NCBI RefSeq assembly: GCF_006442205.1
Contig: NZ_VFVR01000001.1
Span: 744,001-808,000, forward strand
DNA: 64,000 nucleotides
Source: Mesorhizobium sp. B2-3-12
GTDB lineage: Bacteria > Pseudomonadota > Alphaproteobacteria > Rhizobiales > Rhizobiaceae
Reading direction: 5' to 3'
Below, one piece after another: positions 26,379 through 36,589 of this stretch. The number at the start of each line of letters is the position of its first letter. Within the stretch, counting starts at the first letter, position 1. The notes beneath the pieces are model-generated. The model saw nothing but the letters and a program-made list of their open reading frames with translations, was not told where the DNA came from and searched no databases. Both the position numbers and the translations under genes were made by a program.

Positions 26379-28214
26379 ATGAACCCGACAACCGGAGGAG
26401 AAACCATGCTCGAAAGAACACCCACCACGAAGGCGCAGGCGCTGCTCGACAAGTTCGGCAAGGCGCTGGAGACCGGCGACATCGATGCGGCGGCCAATTG
26501 CTTCCAGGCGGATTGCTACTGGCGCGACCTCGTCACCTTCACCTGGAACCTGAGAACGATGGAGGGCCAGGACCAGGTCCGCGACATGCTGAAGGCGACG
26601 CTGGCCGAGACCGGGCCGAGCGACTGGAAGGTGGCGCAGGGCGAGGAAGCGACCGAGGCTGATGGCGTCACCACCGCCTGGATCACCTTCGAGACCAAGG
26701 TGGCGCGCGGCTTCGGCCTGGTGCGGTTCAAGGGCGAGCTGATCTGGACCTTGCTCACCACCATGGCCGAACTCAAGGGCCATGAGGAGAAAGCCGGCTT
26801 CACCCGTCCGCTCGGCGCCAAGCATGGCCATGGCAAGGACAGGAAATCCTGGCGCGAGGAGCGTGACGACGAACTCGCCGAGCTTGGCCGCGGCAAGCAA
26901 CCTTATGTCGTGATCATCGGCGGCGGCCAGGGCGGCATTGCGCTCGGCGCGCGCCTGCGCCAGCTTGGCGTGTCGGCTATCATCATCGAGAAGAACGAGC
27001 GTCCCGGCGATTCCTGGCGCAAGCGCTACAAGTCGCTCTGCCTGCACGATCCGGTCTGGTACGACCATCTGCCCTATATCGACTTCCCCAAGAACTGGCC
27101 GGTCTTCGCGCCGAAGGACAAGATCGGCGACTGGCTCGAGATGTACACGAAGGTGATGGAGCTGAACTACTGGTCCTCCACCTCGGCGAAATCCGCGAAA
27201 TATGACGAGAAGGCCGGGGAATGGACCGTCGTGGTCGAACGCGACGGCGAAGAGATCGTGCTTAGGCCCAGGCAGTTGGTACTGGCCACCGGCATGTCCG
27301 GCAAGGCGAACTGGCCGAAATACAAGGGCCAGGACATCTTCAAGGGCGAGCAGCAGCATTCCTCGACCCATCCCGGCCCGGACAAATACCGCGGCAAGAA
27401 GGTCGTGGTCATCGGTTCCAACAACTCCGCCCACGACATCTGCGCGGCTCTGTGGGAGGCAGGCGCGGACGTCACCATGGTGCAGCGTTCCTCCACGCAC
27501 ATCGTCAAGTCCGACACGCTGATGGATATCGGGCTGGGCTCGCTCTATTCCGAGCAGGCGGTCGAGAACGGCATGACGACACGCAAGGCCGACCTCATCT
27601 TCGCCTCCCTGCCCTACCGCATCCTGCACGAATTCCAGATCCCGCTTTACCAGCAGATGAAGGAACGCGACGCCAAGTTCTACGCGGATCTGGAAAAGGC
27701 CGGCTTCCTGCTCGACTGGGGCGATGACGAATCGGGCCTGTTCATGAAGTATCTTCGCCGTGGTTCGGGATACTACATCGATGTCGGCGCCTGCGACCTC
27801 GTCATCGACGGCTCGATCAAGCTCAAGAGCGGACCGGGCGCGGCGGTGGAGGAGCTGACGCAAACCGGTGTCAAATTCGTCGATGGAAGCGAGTTACCGG
27901 CAGATCTGGTGATCTACGCCACCGGCTACGGCTCGATGAATGGCTGGGCGGCGGACCTCATCTCGCAGGAGGTGGCGGACAAGGTCGGCAAGGTCTGGGG
28001 TCTTGGCTCCGACACCGCCAAGGACCCCGGCCCCTGGGAAGGCGAGCAGCGCAACATGTGGAAGCCGACCCAGCAAGAGGCGCTGTGGTTCCACGGCGGC
28101 AACCTCCACCAGTCGCGCCACTATTCGCAGTATCTGGCGCTGCAGCTGAAGGCCCGGCAGGTCGGATTGCCGACCCCGGTCTACGGGCTGCAGCAGGTCC
28201 ATCACAAGGCTTAG
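26379..28214 (+). CDS. Flavin-containing monooxygenase with N-terminal NTF2-like domain
   Basis: The protein has 611 residues, or 602 if translation starts at the second ATG (26406); both starts follow GGAGGAG. Residues 15-150 form a SnoaL/NTF2-like domain (ALETGDIDAAANCFQADCYWRDLVTFTWN). The FAD Rossmann motif is VIIGGGQGGIALGARL near residue 180, and the NADPH motif VVVIGSNNSAHDICAAL lies near 345. YATGYGSMNGW near the end completes the class B monooxygenase pattern. It probably oxidises an organic nitrogen, sulfur or ketone substrate. The AcoR-like fragment upstream may be what remains of its activator. Confidence 0.85.
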   Translation: MNPTTGGETMLERTPTTKAQALLDKFGKALETGDIDAAANCFQADCYWRDLVTFTWNLRTMEGQDQVRDMLKATLAETGPSDWKVAQGEEATEADGVTTAWITFETKVARGFGLVRFKGELIWTLLTTMAELKGHEEKAGFTRPLGAKHGHGKDRKSWREERDDELAELGRGKQPYVVIIGGGQGGIALGARLRQLGVSAIIIEKNERPGDSWRKRYKSLCLHDPVWYDHLPYIDFPKNWPVFAPKDKIGDWLEMYTKVMELNYWSSTSAKSAKYDEKAGEWTVVVERDGEEIVLRPRQLVLATGMSGKANWPKYKGQDIFKGEQQHSSTHPGPDKYRGKKVVVIGSNNSAHDICAALWEAGADVTMVQRSSTHIVKSDTLMDIGLGSLYSEQAVENGMTTRKADLIFASLPYRILHEFQIPLYQQMKERDAKFYADLEKAGFLLDWGDDESGLFMKYLRRGSGYYIDVGACDLVIDGSIKLKSGPGAAVEELTQTGVKFVDGSELPADLVIYATGYGSMNGWAADLISQEVADKVGKVWGLGSDTAKDPGPWEGEQRNMWKPTQQEALWFHGGNLHQSRHYSQYLALQLKARQVGLPTPVYGLQQVHHKA

Positions 28215-28247
28215 CCGGCATCCCTGGGAGCACCCCTGCTTCCTTAT

Positions 28248-28291
28248 CACCAAGGCCCCGCGCGGCATATCCGCCGCGCGGGGCCTTGGTG
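28248..28291. terminator. Bidirectional terminator, 19-bp stem
   Basis: A perfect 19-bp inverted repeat (CACCAAGGCCCCGCGCGGC and its complement) surrounds a 6-nt loop between the convergent monooxygenase and PcfJ-domain genes. The far arm abuts the PcfJ-domain stop codon. No long T-run follows, but the stem is very stable. Confidence 0.75.
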
Positions 28292-29437
28292 TCAGTTCCT
28301 CAGCATCACGCCCCTCGCCTTGGCCCAGCGCTCTATGACCTTGCGCTCATCGGGCAAGGCGACGCGGTTGGAGAAACCGCGCACCTGCACGGCACGGTTC
28401 TGCGAATCGAGTTCGATCGTCAGCAACCGCTCGATCTTGCCGAGTGCCGTACGCCGCAGCACCCAGATCGAGGCGTTGCCGGCGATGCATTTGGCCGCAT
28501 AGGTCGACACGCAGTGATGCATCGCCCTCGACTCCGCGACCAGGTCCTCGGCCGTCCGCAACTGGCGAACGAAGAAGCGCTCGCCATGGGCTTTCGCTTC
28601 CTTGGCCGAAGGCTGCCACTCCCAATCCTCGAGCCGCGAGCCATCCCAGGCACCATCCTTTGTCGGCGAAGCCCGGCCGGCGGCGCGGCGGCGCATGGCC
28701 TCGATACGCTCGATCGCGGCAATGTCGCGGTGCCATTCCGACATCTGCCGGCGCAGCGAGCCGAGCGTGCGGCCCTTCAGGCTGTAGGCCGCATCGCGCC
28801 GGTGCATGGCGCCGACATAATCGCAGAGATCGTCGACCTCCTCCCTCGACGTGGGCTGTGCGCAGAAGAAACGCGCCACCTCACGCCAGAAGGCCAGATC
28901 GGCGCGCGGCGTGCGCGCGATCTTCGTGCGGGCAAGCCGTGCCGCCAGGCCGAGATCATCCGTGCAGGACCGAATGATCGCCACCCAGAACGCCTCCTCG
29001 AAGGTGAAGTCGCCCGACAGGTTCAGGAAGCAATGCACCTCCTTGCGCGAGAGCCACGCATTGGCGCCCGCCTTGTAGAGCGAGTCGCCGCGCGCGACCG
29101 CGACATACCAGGCCTTGCGCAGCGCGATCTCGTCGGCATTGAGCCCCGAGCCATCCTGCCAGATGGCCTCGAGCGCGGCCGAGACAGGGTAGCGCGCATA
29201 GAGATGACGAGCAGCGGCCAGTCGCAGGCGCGCGGGGTCGCGCGTCTTCAGCTTCGGACGCCACAGCCCGCCATCGCGGATCGCCACGCCGGCAAAGCCC
29301 CGGCGCACCTCGTCAAGCGCCCGCTCGAAATCCGGAGCGGGACGCGGCATGGCGCAAACCCGCCGCAGCGTTGCATCATATGCTTCAGTACGTTCGCGCT
29401 CGGCCTCGTGCCTGCGCTGGATCATGGACCTGGCCAT
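28292..29437 (-). CDS. PcfJ-like domain protein
   Basis: The 381-residue basic protein starts at MARSMIQRRHEAER. The C-terminal part (AEDLVAESRAMHHCVSTYAAKCIAGNASIWVLRR, then RLLTIELDSQNRAVQVRGFSNR) matches the PcfJ-like domain, first known from a conjugative plasmid. The rest is Arg-rich and helical, without membrane segments. Chromosomal relatives occur in many rhizobia and have no proven role. No conjugation genes are nearby. The domain call rests on the MHHCV and RGFSN signatures. Confidence 0.7.
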   Translation of the reverse strand: MARSMIQRRHEAERERTEAYDATLRRVCAMPRPAPDFERALDEVRRGFAGVAIRDGGLWRPKLKTRDPARLRLAAARHLYARYPVSAALEAIWQDGSGLNADEIALRKAWYVAVARGDSLYKAGANAWLSRKEVHCFLNLSGDFTFEEAFWVAIIRSCTDDLGLAARLARTKIARTPRADLAFWREVARFFCAQPTSREEVDDLCDYVGAMHRRDAAYSLKGRTLGSLRRQMSEWHRDIAAIERIEAMRRRAAGRASPTKDGAWDGSRLEDWEWQPSAKEAKAHGERFFVRQLRTAEDLVAESRAMHHCVSTYAAKCIAGNASIWVLRRTALGKIERLLTIELDSQNRAVQVRGFSNRVALPDERKVIERWAKARGVMLRN

Positions 29438-29923
29438 GGCCGTTCTTCCCAATTGGAACCCTGTCAACCGCACGCTCTTCCAGCGCCGGCACGGACTGTG
29501 TCGATCTGGGTTGGCGTGACATTTGACGGGTCTCCTTTGGGGACGACGGGGTTGGACTGGGCGGGCTCTCTAGGCTTCTATCAATGTCGGAGCAAGAGCC
29601 ATTCCTTCAATGTTTCCAACGGCGTGGTGAGGTGTTGCAAAGACGCATCTCAAGGTTTCAGGCGGCCGCCAGCGTCGGCCGAGAGCTTCTCTGCTCCCAC
29701 CGCGTCAGTGACATGGGGTGACGCCGATGTCGCGCATGGAATTAGCTGCGCGCGTCGCGGCCAGACGGTTGCCGGATCGTGGGAAAATTAGAAATCCGCT
29801 AAGGCGCGGATCAGCCGGTTCGACCGCCGTGCAGGCGCGAAATGGGTGAACAAGATCTCATCTTCGCCTCCATCATGCGTGTGGTCGCTATCCGCGGCAG
29901 CTCTGGCCGCAGGTTGGGCGCGG
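29438..29923. other. Intergenic stretch without a recognisable gene
   Basis: This 486-nt gap holds no convincing coding frame on either strand. Base composition is close to the surroundings but with scattered AT patches. It may hold decayed sequence between the PcfJ-domain gene and the phosphonate operon. No terminator or repeat was recognised. Confidence 0.5.
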
Positions 29924-30130
29924 CTAATATCTGGAAATAGAGGCATCGACAAGACGGCGGGCCTGGTCGGCTTTCACGACATGGAGAAAAGTGGCAGCGG
30001 CAAGGTCATGCGGCTCACTGCCTGGGGTGACCGGCGATGGCGCGAAAATGTCCGCGCCGGCCAATCTCTCGCGGCAAGCCTCCGGCCGGTATGCGGCCAC
30101 CGCTTCTTCGCCGTCGAAGCAGAAACACAT
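29924..30130 (-). CDS. Small hypothetical protein after tmpB
   Basis: The 68-residue frame MCFCFDGEEAVAAYRPEACRER continues to KADQARRLVDASISRY. It lies 27 nt after tmpB on the same strand, behind GAGGGGA eight bases before the ATG, so it may be the third gene of that operon. It is not recognised, and no domain or membrane segment is visible. It could also be the start of a larger gene lost by deletion. Confidence 0.4.
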   Translation of the reverse strand: MCFCFDGEEAVAAYRPEACRERLAGADIFAPSPVTPGSEPHDLAAATFLHVVKADQARRLVDASISRY

Positions 30131-30157
30131 GAGTTGTCCCCTCGGTGGTTGGTTGCG

Positions 30158-31977
<1,820 letters not shown>

Positions 31978-32007
31978 CATTTTTTAGCCAATGACATCGA
32001 TTTACTA

Positions 32008-32895
32008 ATGACTCGACGAACCATACCCACCTTGCCCCCGCTCGACTGGCTGCGCAGTTTCGAAGCAGCGGCGCGGTTGTCGAATTTCACGGCTGCGGCG
32101 GCCGAACTCGGCCTGACCCAGGCGGCGGTCAGCCAGCACATCCGGCTGCTCGAGGAGCGGCTGAAGACGCGGCTGTTCTCGCGGCTGGCGCGCGGCGTCG
32201 CGCTGTCGCCGGAGGGTGCGGCCTACCTGCCCCACATCCAGTCGGCCTTCGCCACCATTGGCAGCAGCACCGCGGAACTGTTCGAACCGCGCGCCGTCCA
32301 GACCGTCTCGATCCGGGTGCCGATCTCGTTTGCCCTGCTGGCGCTGGTGCCGGCGCTGCCCGATCTCGCCGAGGCGTTGCCGCGCATCCAGGTCGATCTG
32401 GTGACGATCCATCGCCCCACGGATTACGATCTGCCGGGCTCGGCGCTCGACATCCGGTTCGGAAACGGATCCTTTCCCGGACGCGAGGCCGAGAGGCTGA
32501 CCACCGAACGGCTCGTGCCGGTGGCAAGCCCGGTTTTGGCCGACGCCGCCGACTGGACCTCGCTGCCGCTGCTGCTCGTGGCCGGCGCGCGCGAGATGTG
32601 GGCGGAATGGTTCGCGGCGGCCGGATTGGCCGGCCATGCGCAGCGGTCGCATCGCTTCGACAGTTTCGTCGCCGCGATGGGGGCGGCGAGCGCCGGCGCC
32701 GGTGTGCTTCTGGGATCGCGCCCCCTGGTCGACGCGGCGCTTGACAGCAGGGCGCTGGTCCGGCTTTCCGATTTTGAACTCTCCAGCACGTCAGGGCATT
32801 TTCTGACCAGGCCGTCATCCGCGCGGCTGACCAGCGCCGAGCAGGATTTCCGCCACTGGCTGCTCAGGCGTCTTGCCGGAAAGGCCTGGGCCTGA
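32008..32895 (+). CDS. LysR-family regulator (GcvA-like)
   Basis: The 295-residue protein has the N-terminal helix-turn-helix of GcvA-type regulators (PPLDWLRSFEAAARLSNFTAAAAELGLTQAAVSQHIRLLEERLKTRLFSR) and a periplasmic-binding-protein-like effector domain (residues 95-290) with YDLPGSALDIRFGNGSFPG. It is divergent from tmpAB and probably activates that operon with a phosphonate-derived inducer. It ends seven bases before the convergent GNAT stop. Confidence 0.9.
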   Translation: MTRRTIPTLPPLDWLRSFEAAARLSNFTAAAAELGLTQAAVSQHIRLLEERLKTRLFSRLARGVALSPEGAAYLPHIQSAFATIGSSTAELFEPRAVQTVSIRVPISFALLALVPALPDLAEALPRIQVDLVTIHRPTDYDLPGSALDIRFGNGSFPGREAERLTTERLVPVASPVLADAADWTSLPLLLVAGAREMWAEWFAAAGLAGHAQRSHRFDSFVAAMGAASAGAGVLLGSRPLVDAALDSRALVRLSDFELSSTSGHFLTRPSSARLTSAEQDFRHWLLRRLAGKAWA

Positions 32896-32901
32896 CTGGT
32901 G

Positions 32902-33432
32902 CTAGCGCAAGGCTGTGCCGATACGCTTCCAGTAGATCAGCGTGCCCGTCAGCCCGCCATGCGGCTTCAGCGCATAATCCGGTATCTCGCCGGCCAGGGT
33001 GAAGCCAAGCGTCTCGTAAAGTCCTGAAGCCCCCTCCTCCGTCGCCGTGTCCAGAACCAGCAGCGTGCGACCCTTTTCCGCCGCCAGACGCTCGGCGGCC
33101 CGCATCAGGCGCGTCCCGACACCCCGGCCCCGGTATTCGACCGACGTCATCAGCTTGGCGATCTCGGCCCGGTGCGGCTGGTTGGGCGGGCAATCGAGCA
33201 ACAAGGTGACAGTACCGACCAGGGCTTTACCGTCCCAGGCCCCGAGCACCATTCTTTCGCCTTTTGCCGCCGAGGTCAGGGACTTCTCCCAGAACGCGCT
33301 TGCCGCCTCCAGCGCCAGCGGATGCATGAAGCTGACCGATCCGCCGGCGGCAACCGTTTCGACCAGCAGATCGGCTAGGACTGCCAGGGTTCCCGTGCTG
33401 GCGGCCAAGGGCCCGATTTCGATGGCATTCAT
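32902..33432 (-). CDS. GNAT-family N-acetyltransferase
   Basis: The 176-residue protein starts at MNAIEIGPLAAS behind GGAGGA. The acetyl-CoA loop is SVEYRGRGVGTRLMRAAERLAAEKG (motif A, R/Q-x-x-G-x-G/A) and the C-terminal motif B is GLYETLGFTLAGEIPDYAL. It is a soluble acetyltransferase. It follows the small hypothetical gene at 33476 and the XRE-cupin gene, so the three may be one operon under the cupin regulator. The acceptor is unknown. Confidence 0.88.
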   Translation of the reverse strand: MNAIEIGPLAASTGTLAVLADLLVETVAAGGSVSFMHPLALEAASAFWEKSLTSAAKGERMVLGAWDGKALVGTVTLLLDCPPNQPHRAEIAKLMTSVEYRGRGVGTRLMRAAERLAAEKGRTLLVLDTATEEGASGLYETLGFTLAGEIPDYALKPHGGLTGTLIYWKRIGTALR

Positions 33433-33475
33433 AGCTGGTCCTCCGGAAATGAATGATAAGTCGGTGGCGCCGGCG

Positions 33476-33784
33476 TCAGTCGAGATGGCGCACCCGGCGT
33501 CGCTTGCGCGCGGCCTTGATGGCGCTGATACGCTCGGTGTCTTCGTCCCTGAGATGCCGACCGCGCTCGAGGATTTCGAGCGTGTATTCCTCATAGGTCA
33601 GGCCCAGCCGTTCCGCCCTGTCCATGCGCATCAGCATCACCTCGCGGCTCGGCGCCTTCCACGCCTTGGCGTGTGCTGCCTGCCAGGCCAGGAAGATGTA
33701 AGGATCGCCCTTGCCCCATGGCGGCCCCTTGTAGTCATCAAGAGGCGGCCCCCCATTGTGGGAGCGCTTTGGCCAGTTCGCCAT
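33476..33784 (-). CDS. Small conserved hypothetical protein
   Basis: The 102-residue protein starts MANWPKRSHNGGPPLDDYKGPPWGKGDPYIFLAWQ. The SHNGGPPLDD motif recurs in short rhizobial proteins of unknown function. The C-terminal half is basic and helical (MLMRMDRAERLGLTYEEYTLEILERG). Its start lies four bases after the XRE-cupin stop, so translation is probably coupled. No function can be assigned. Confidence 0.7.
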   Translation of the reverse strand: MANWPKRSHNGGPPLDDYKGPPWGKGDPYIFLAWQAAHAKAWKAPSREVMLMRMDRAERLGLTYEEYTLEILERGRHLRDEDTERISAIKAARKRRRVRHLD

Positions 33785-33788
33785 GATG

Positions 33789-34352
33789 TCAGCCCCTGAC
33801 CAGCGCGACGAGATAGTCGGCGCCCGGCTCCAGCGCGTGGAAGATGCAATCCGAAGGCGCGCCCAGCGCCAGGCAGTCGCCGGGTTCGAGCTTGTGCACC
33901 TGATCACCTTCGGTGAATTCGAGTTTTCCCGAGATCAGCCAGATCTGCTGCTTGATGAAAGCGTAGGACGCCGCGGGCAAGCTGACCTTGGCGCCCGCCG
34001 GCAGGTGGACCTTGATCAGTTCGAGCGGCATCTCGCTCGCCGGCGACAGATGCTGTCTGACATAGCCCGTATCGGGGTCACGCCACACCGGCTGGTCGGC
34101 CGCGCGCAGCAGCCCGCCGCCTTGCAATTCCGCACGCGCGATGAGGGTTGACAGCGTTATGCCGAAGGCCGCCGCGATGCGCACCAGAAGTGCTGCGGTC
34201 GGGCTGGTCATGCCGCGCTCGATGGTGCTCAGCATTGCCTTGGAAACGCCGGACCGTTCGGCGAGTTCGGCCAACGACCAGTCCCGCACGGTCCTTTCGG
34301 TGTGAATCCGCTTGCCGATGGTCGAGGAAATATCGTTCGCTATATCATCCAT
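33789..34352 (-). CDS. XRE helix-turn-helix regulator with cupin domain
   Basis: The 187-residue protein has an N-terminal Cro/CI helix-turn-helix (IGKRIHTERTVRDWSLAELAERSGVSKAMLSTIERGMTSPTAALLVRIAAAFG) and a C-terminal cupin (about 105-187) with LWLISGKLEF-type beta strands and GDCLALGAPSDCIFHAL. Such regulators control small-molecule or amine catabolism and sense a ligand through the cupin. A perfect inverted repeat spans its own start codon, which suggests autoregulation. Confidence 0.9.
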   Translation of the reverse strand: MDDIANDISSTIGKRIHTERTVRDWSLAELAERSGVSKAMLSTIERGMTSPTAALLVRIAAAFGITLSTLIARAELQGGGLLRAADQPVWRDPDTGYVRQHLSPASEMPLELIKVHLPAGAKVSLPAASYAFIKQQIWLISGKLEFTEGDQVHKLEPGDCLALGAPSDCIFHALEPGADYLVALVRG

Positions 34353-34369
34353 TCGTCCATTATAGCGAA
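34336..34369. promoter_or_regulatory. Candidate autoregulatory operator over the XRE-cupin start codon
   Basis: TTCGCTATA (34336-34344) and TATAGCGAA (34361-34369) are perfect 9-bp inverted arms with a 16-nt spacer. The start codon at 34350-34352 lies inside the spacer. Bound protein would block transcription through the start, and a transcript hairpin could also hide the start codon. Confidence 0.6.
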
Positions 34370-34487
34370 ACAACAAGACTCGTGAAGAGCCATTTCGCCA
34401 CAATTTGCATCGGGGCCTTAATCCTCTCTACACCATCCGACCTCATCCGACCTTAACCCCGTTCCTGTAGGTTCCGTCTCCAGGGAA

Positions 34488-36338
34488 ATGGGGATTGGCC
34501 TGTCCATGTATGTCGAACGCGAAGCTTCCGTCGGAGAACCGATATCGCAGGAGCGCCGCAACGCAGAGCAGAACGACAGGCGCATCCTCGGCAACGTCGT
34601 GCAATGCGACGGCGCGCGCGCCACCATCGCCGCCTACGCGGACGATCACGACGGCGCAATCACCGGCCTGTGGACGGTCGGCAAGATGATCTCGATCAAT
34701 CTGGGCACAACGCGCACCGTTGGCCTGGTCTATGCGATCGGCAAGTCGGATCGCGCCTGGAGCAACGAGGGCCAGAACGCCATCGAGGTCAGCATCGAGC
34801 TGATCGGCGAAGTGCGCGACGGTGCCGAACCCGGCGCCAAGCCGATCTTCGACCGCGGCATCACCACCTATCCGCATATCGGCGCCGTCGCGCACCGCAT
34901 CCGCACGCGCGACCTGCAGGCCGTCTACGATCTGGCCGGCCGCCATTCGATCACCATCGGCTCGCTGGCACAGGACGAGGCGATCGCCGCCAACATCGCC
35001 ATCGACGATACGCTGGCGCGCCACTTCGCCATTGTCGGCACGACCGGCGTCGGCAAGTCGACCGCCGTGTCGCTGCTGCTGCGCAAGTCGATCGCGGCGC
35101 GACCCGACCTGCGCATCCTGATCCTCGATCCGCACAACGAGTTCGCGGCCTCGCTGCCCGAATATTGCGTCAAGGTCGATGCCAAGACACTCGACCTGCC
35201 GTTCTGGATGTTCACGCTGGAGGAATTCGCCGAAGTGCTGTTTCGCGGACGCGAAACGGTGCCGGAAGAGATCGACGCCCTTCGCGACCTCATTCCGCTC
35301 GCCAAGAACCTCTATCGCAACCCCAATTCAGGCGCCTACCTCAGGCGCGGCAACGATGCGCTGACCGCCGATACGCCGGTGCCTTACCGCATCGCCGACC
35401 TGCTCAAGCAGATCGACGAGCGCATGGGCATGCTCGAAAGCAAGACCGACCGCCCGACGCTCAAATCGCTGAAGACGCGCATCGAATCGGCGGCCGCCGA
35501 TCCCCGCTACCGCTTCATGTTCAATTCACGCCTGATCGAGGACACCATCCACGAGACGATCGGCAACATCTTCCGTGTCCCGCATCATGGCCGCCCGGTG
35601 ACCTGCTTCGAGATGGCCGGCATGCCATCGGAGGTGGTCAATTCCGTCTGTTCGGTGCTGGCGCGTCTGGCCTTCGACCTCGCTCTGTGGAGCGAAGGCA
35701 AGCTGCAACTCCTGTTTTTATGCGAGGAAGCGCATCGCTACATGCCCGCCGACCCGCGCCTCGGCTTCGCGCCGACCCGGCACGCTCTGTCGCGCATCGC
35801 CAAGGAAGGCAGAAAATATGGCTGCTATCTCGGCGTCGTCACCCAGCGTCCCGGCGAGCTCGACCCAACCATCCTGTCGCAATGCTCGACATTCTTCGCC
35901 ATGCGGCTCGCCAACGAGCAGGACCAGGCGATCATCCGCTCGGCCATCGCCGACTCTTCCGCTTCCACGCTGGCTTTCCTGTCCTCCATGGGCCAGCGCG
36001 AAGCGATCGCCTTCGGCGAAGGCGTGGCGACGACCATGCGCCTGAAATTCGAAAGGCTGCCCGCTCACCTATTGCCCGGCACGGCCAAGCGCGAGGAAGA
36101 AGTCACGTCGAAAACCGGCGACGTCGATCTGGTGGCGATCGTCGAGCGGCTGCGCAACGTGCCGAAACCGACGCAGCAGGCGATGGCTTTCGCCGAGGTG
36201 GTCGATTCCGGCCGGCAGGCCGGCGACCCCGACTACCGCAAGCCGCCATCGGGTGCACGCGTGCAGTCGGACGAGGATTTCGATACGCGCTACGGCCTCA
36301 AACCCGCCACCTTCGGCCTGCGTCCGCAGAACGATTGA
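34488..36338 (+). CDS. HerA/DUF87-family ATPase
   Basis: The 616-residue protein has an N-terminal beta-barrel (HAS-barrel, residues 30-125) and a HerA/FtsK-type motor. Walker A is GTTGVGKST (184-192), and Walker B is LLFLCEEAHRY near 410 with the double acidic pair. VVTQRPGELDPTILSQCSTFFAMRLAN provides sensor and arginine-finger elements. HerA proteins are hexameric DNA translocases, in archaea paired with NurA nuclease. No NurA, SIR2 or other nuclease gene is adjacent here, so the gene stands alone. A role in DNA processing is probable. Confidence 0.88.
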   Translation: MGIGLSMYVEREASVGEPISQERRNAEQNDRRILGNVVQCDGARATIAAYADDHDGAITGLWTVGKMISINLGTTRTVGLVYAIGKSDRAWSNEGQNAIEVSIELIGEVRDGAEPGAKPIFDRGITTYPHIGAVAHRIRTRDLQAVYDLAGRHSITIGSLAQDEAIAANIAIDDTLARHFAIVGTTGVGKSTAVSLLLRKSIAARPDLRILILDPHNEFAASLPEYCVKVDAKTLDLPFWMFTLEEFAEVLFRGRETVPEEIDALRDLIPLAKNLYRNPNSGAYLRRGNDALTADTPVPYRIADLLKQIDERMGMLESKTDRPTLKSLKTRIESAAADPRYRFMFNSRLIEDTIHETIGNIFRVPHHGRPVTCFEMAGMPSEVVNSVCSVLARLAFDLALWSEGKLQLLFLCEEAHRYMPADPRLGFAPTRHALSRIAKEGRKYGCYLGVVTQRPGELDPTILSQCSTFFAMRLANEQDQAIIRSAIADSSASTLAFLSSMGQREAIAFGEGVATTMRLKFERLPAHLLPGTAKREEEVTSKTGDVDLVAIVERLRNVPKPTQQAMAFAEVVDSGRQAGDPDYRKPPSGARVQSDEDFDTRYGLKPATFGLRPQND

Positions 36339-36510
36339 GACCTGGGCGCTACAAATCTCTGCGAACATTTCCAATAATCCGCGCAAGCGGATCACATCCC
36401 GTGTTCGTCGGCAAGCTTGGGTAAATCCCGTCAGGGAATTCGTCAGGCTGAATCGGCTGGCGTCGGTTTCGAGAACCGGAGCGGAGCGGACATTCAGTCC
36501 GTGAGCACAG

Positions 36511-36531
36511 TTCTACTGCGACGCAGTAGAA
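36511..36531. repeat. Palindromic intergenic repeat
   Basis: TTCTACTGCG-A-CGCAGTAGAA is a perfect 10-bp inverted repeat around one base. It lies in the 251-nt gap between the HerA-like and GGDEF genes, inside a stretch (about 36460-36560) with GGAGCGGAGCGG and GGAC...GTCC motifs typical of rhizobial intergenic repeats. It may also terminate the convergent transcripts. Confidence 0.5.
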
Positions 36532-36589
36532 TGGGGAAGCGCAGAAAACGGCGCCAGACGGCCGGCCTCACGAATTCAGTGACGGGATT

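Noticed and set aside
26316-27863. A 515-codon minus-strand frame opposite the flavin monooxygenase
   Set aside because: It is the antisense of a protein with intact FAD and NADPH motifs and shows no domain itself.
34604-36424. A 606-codon frame in a second plus-strand phase over the HerA-like gene
   Set aside because: The overlapping frame is Arg/Pro-rich without motifs, while the other phase has full Walker A and B sites.
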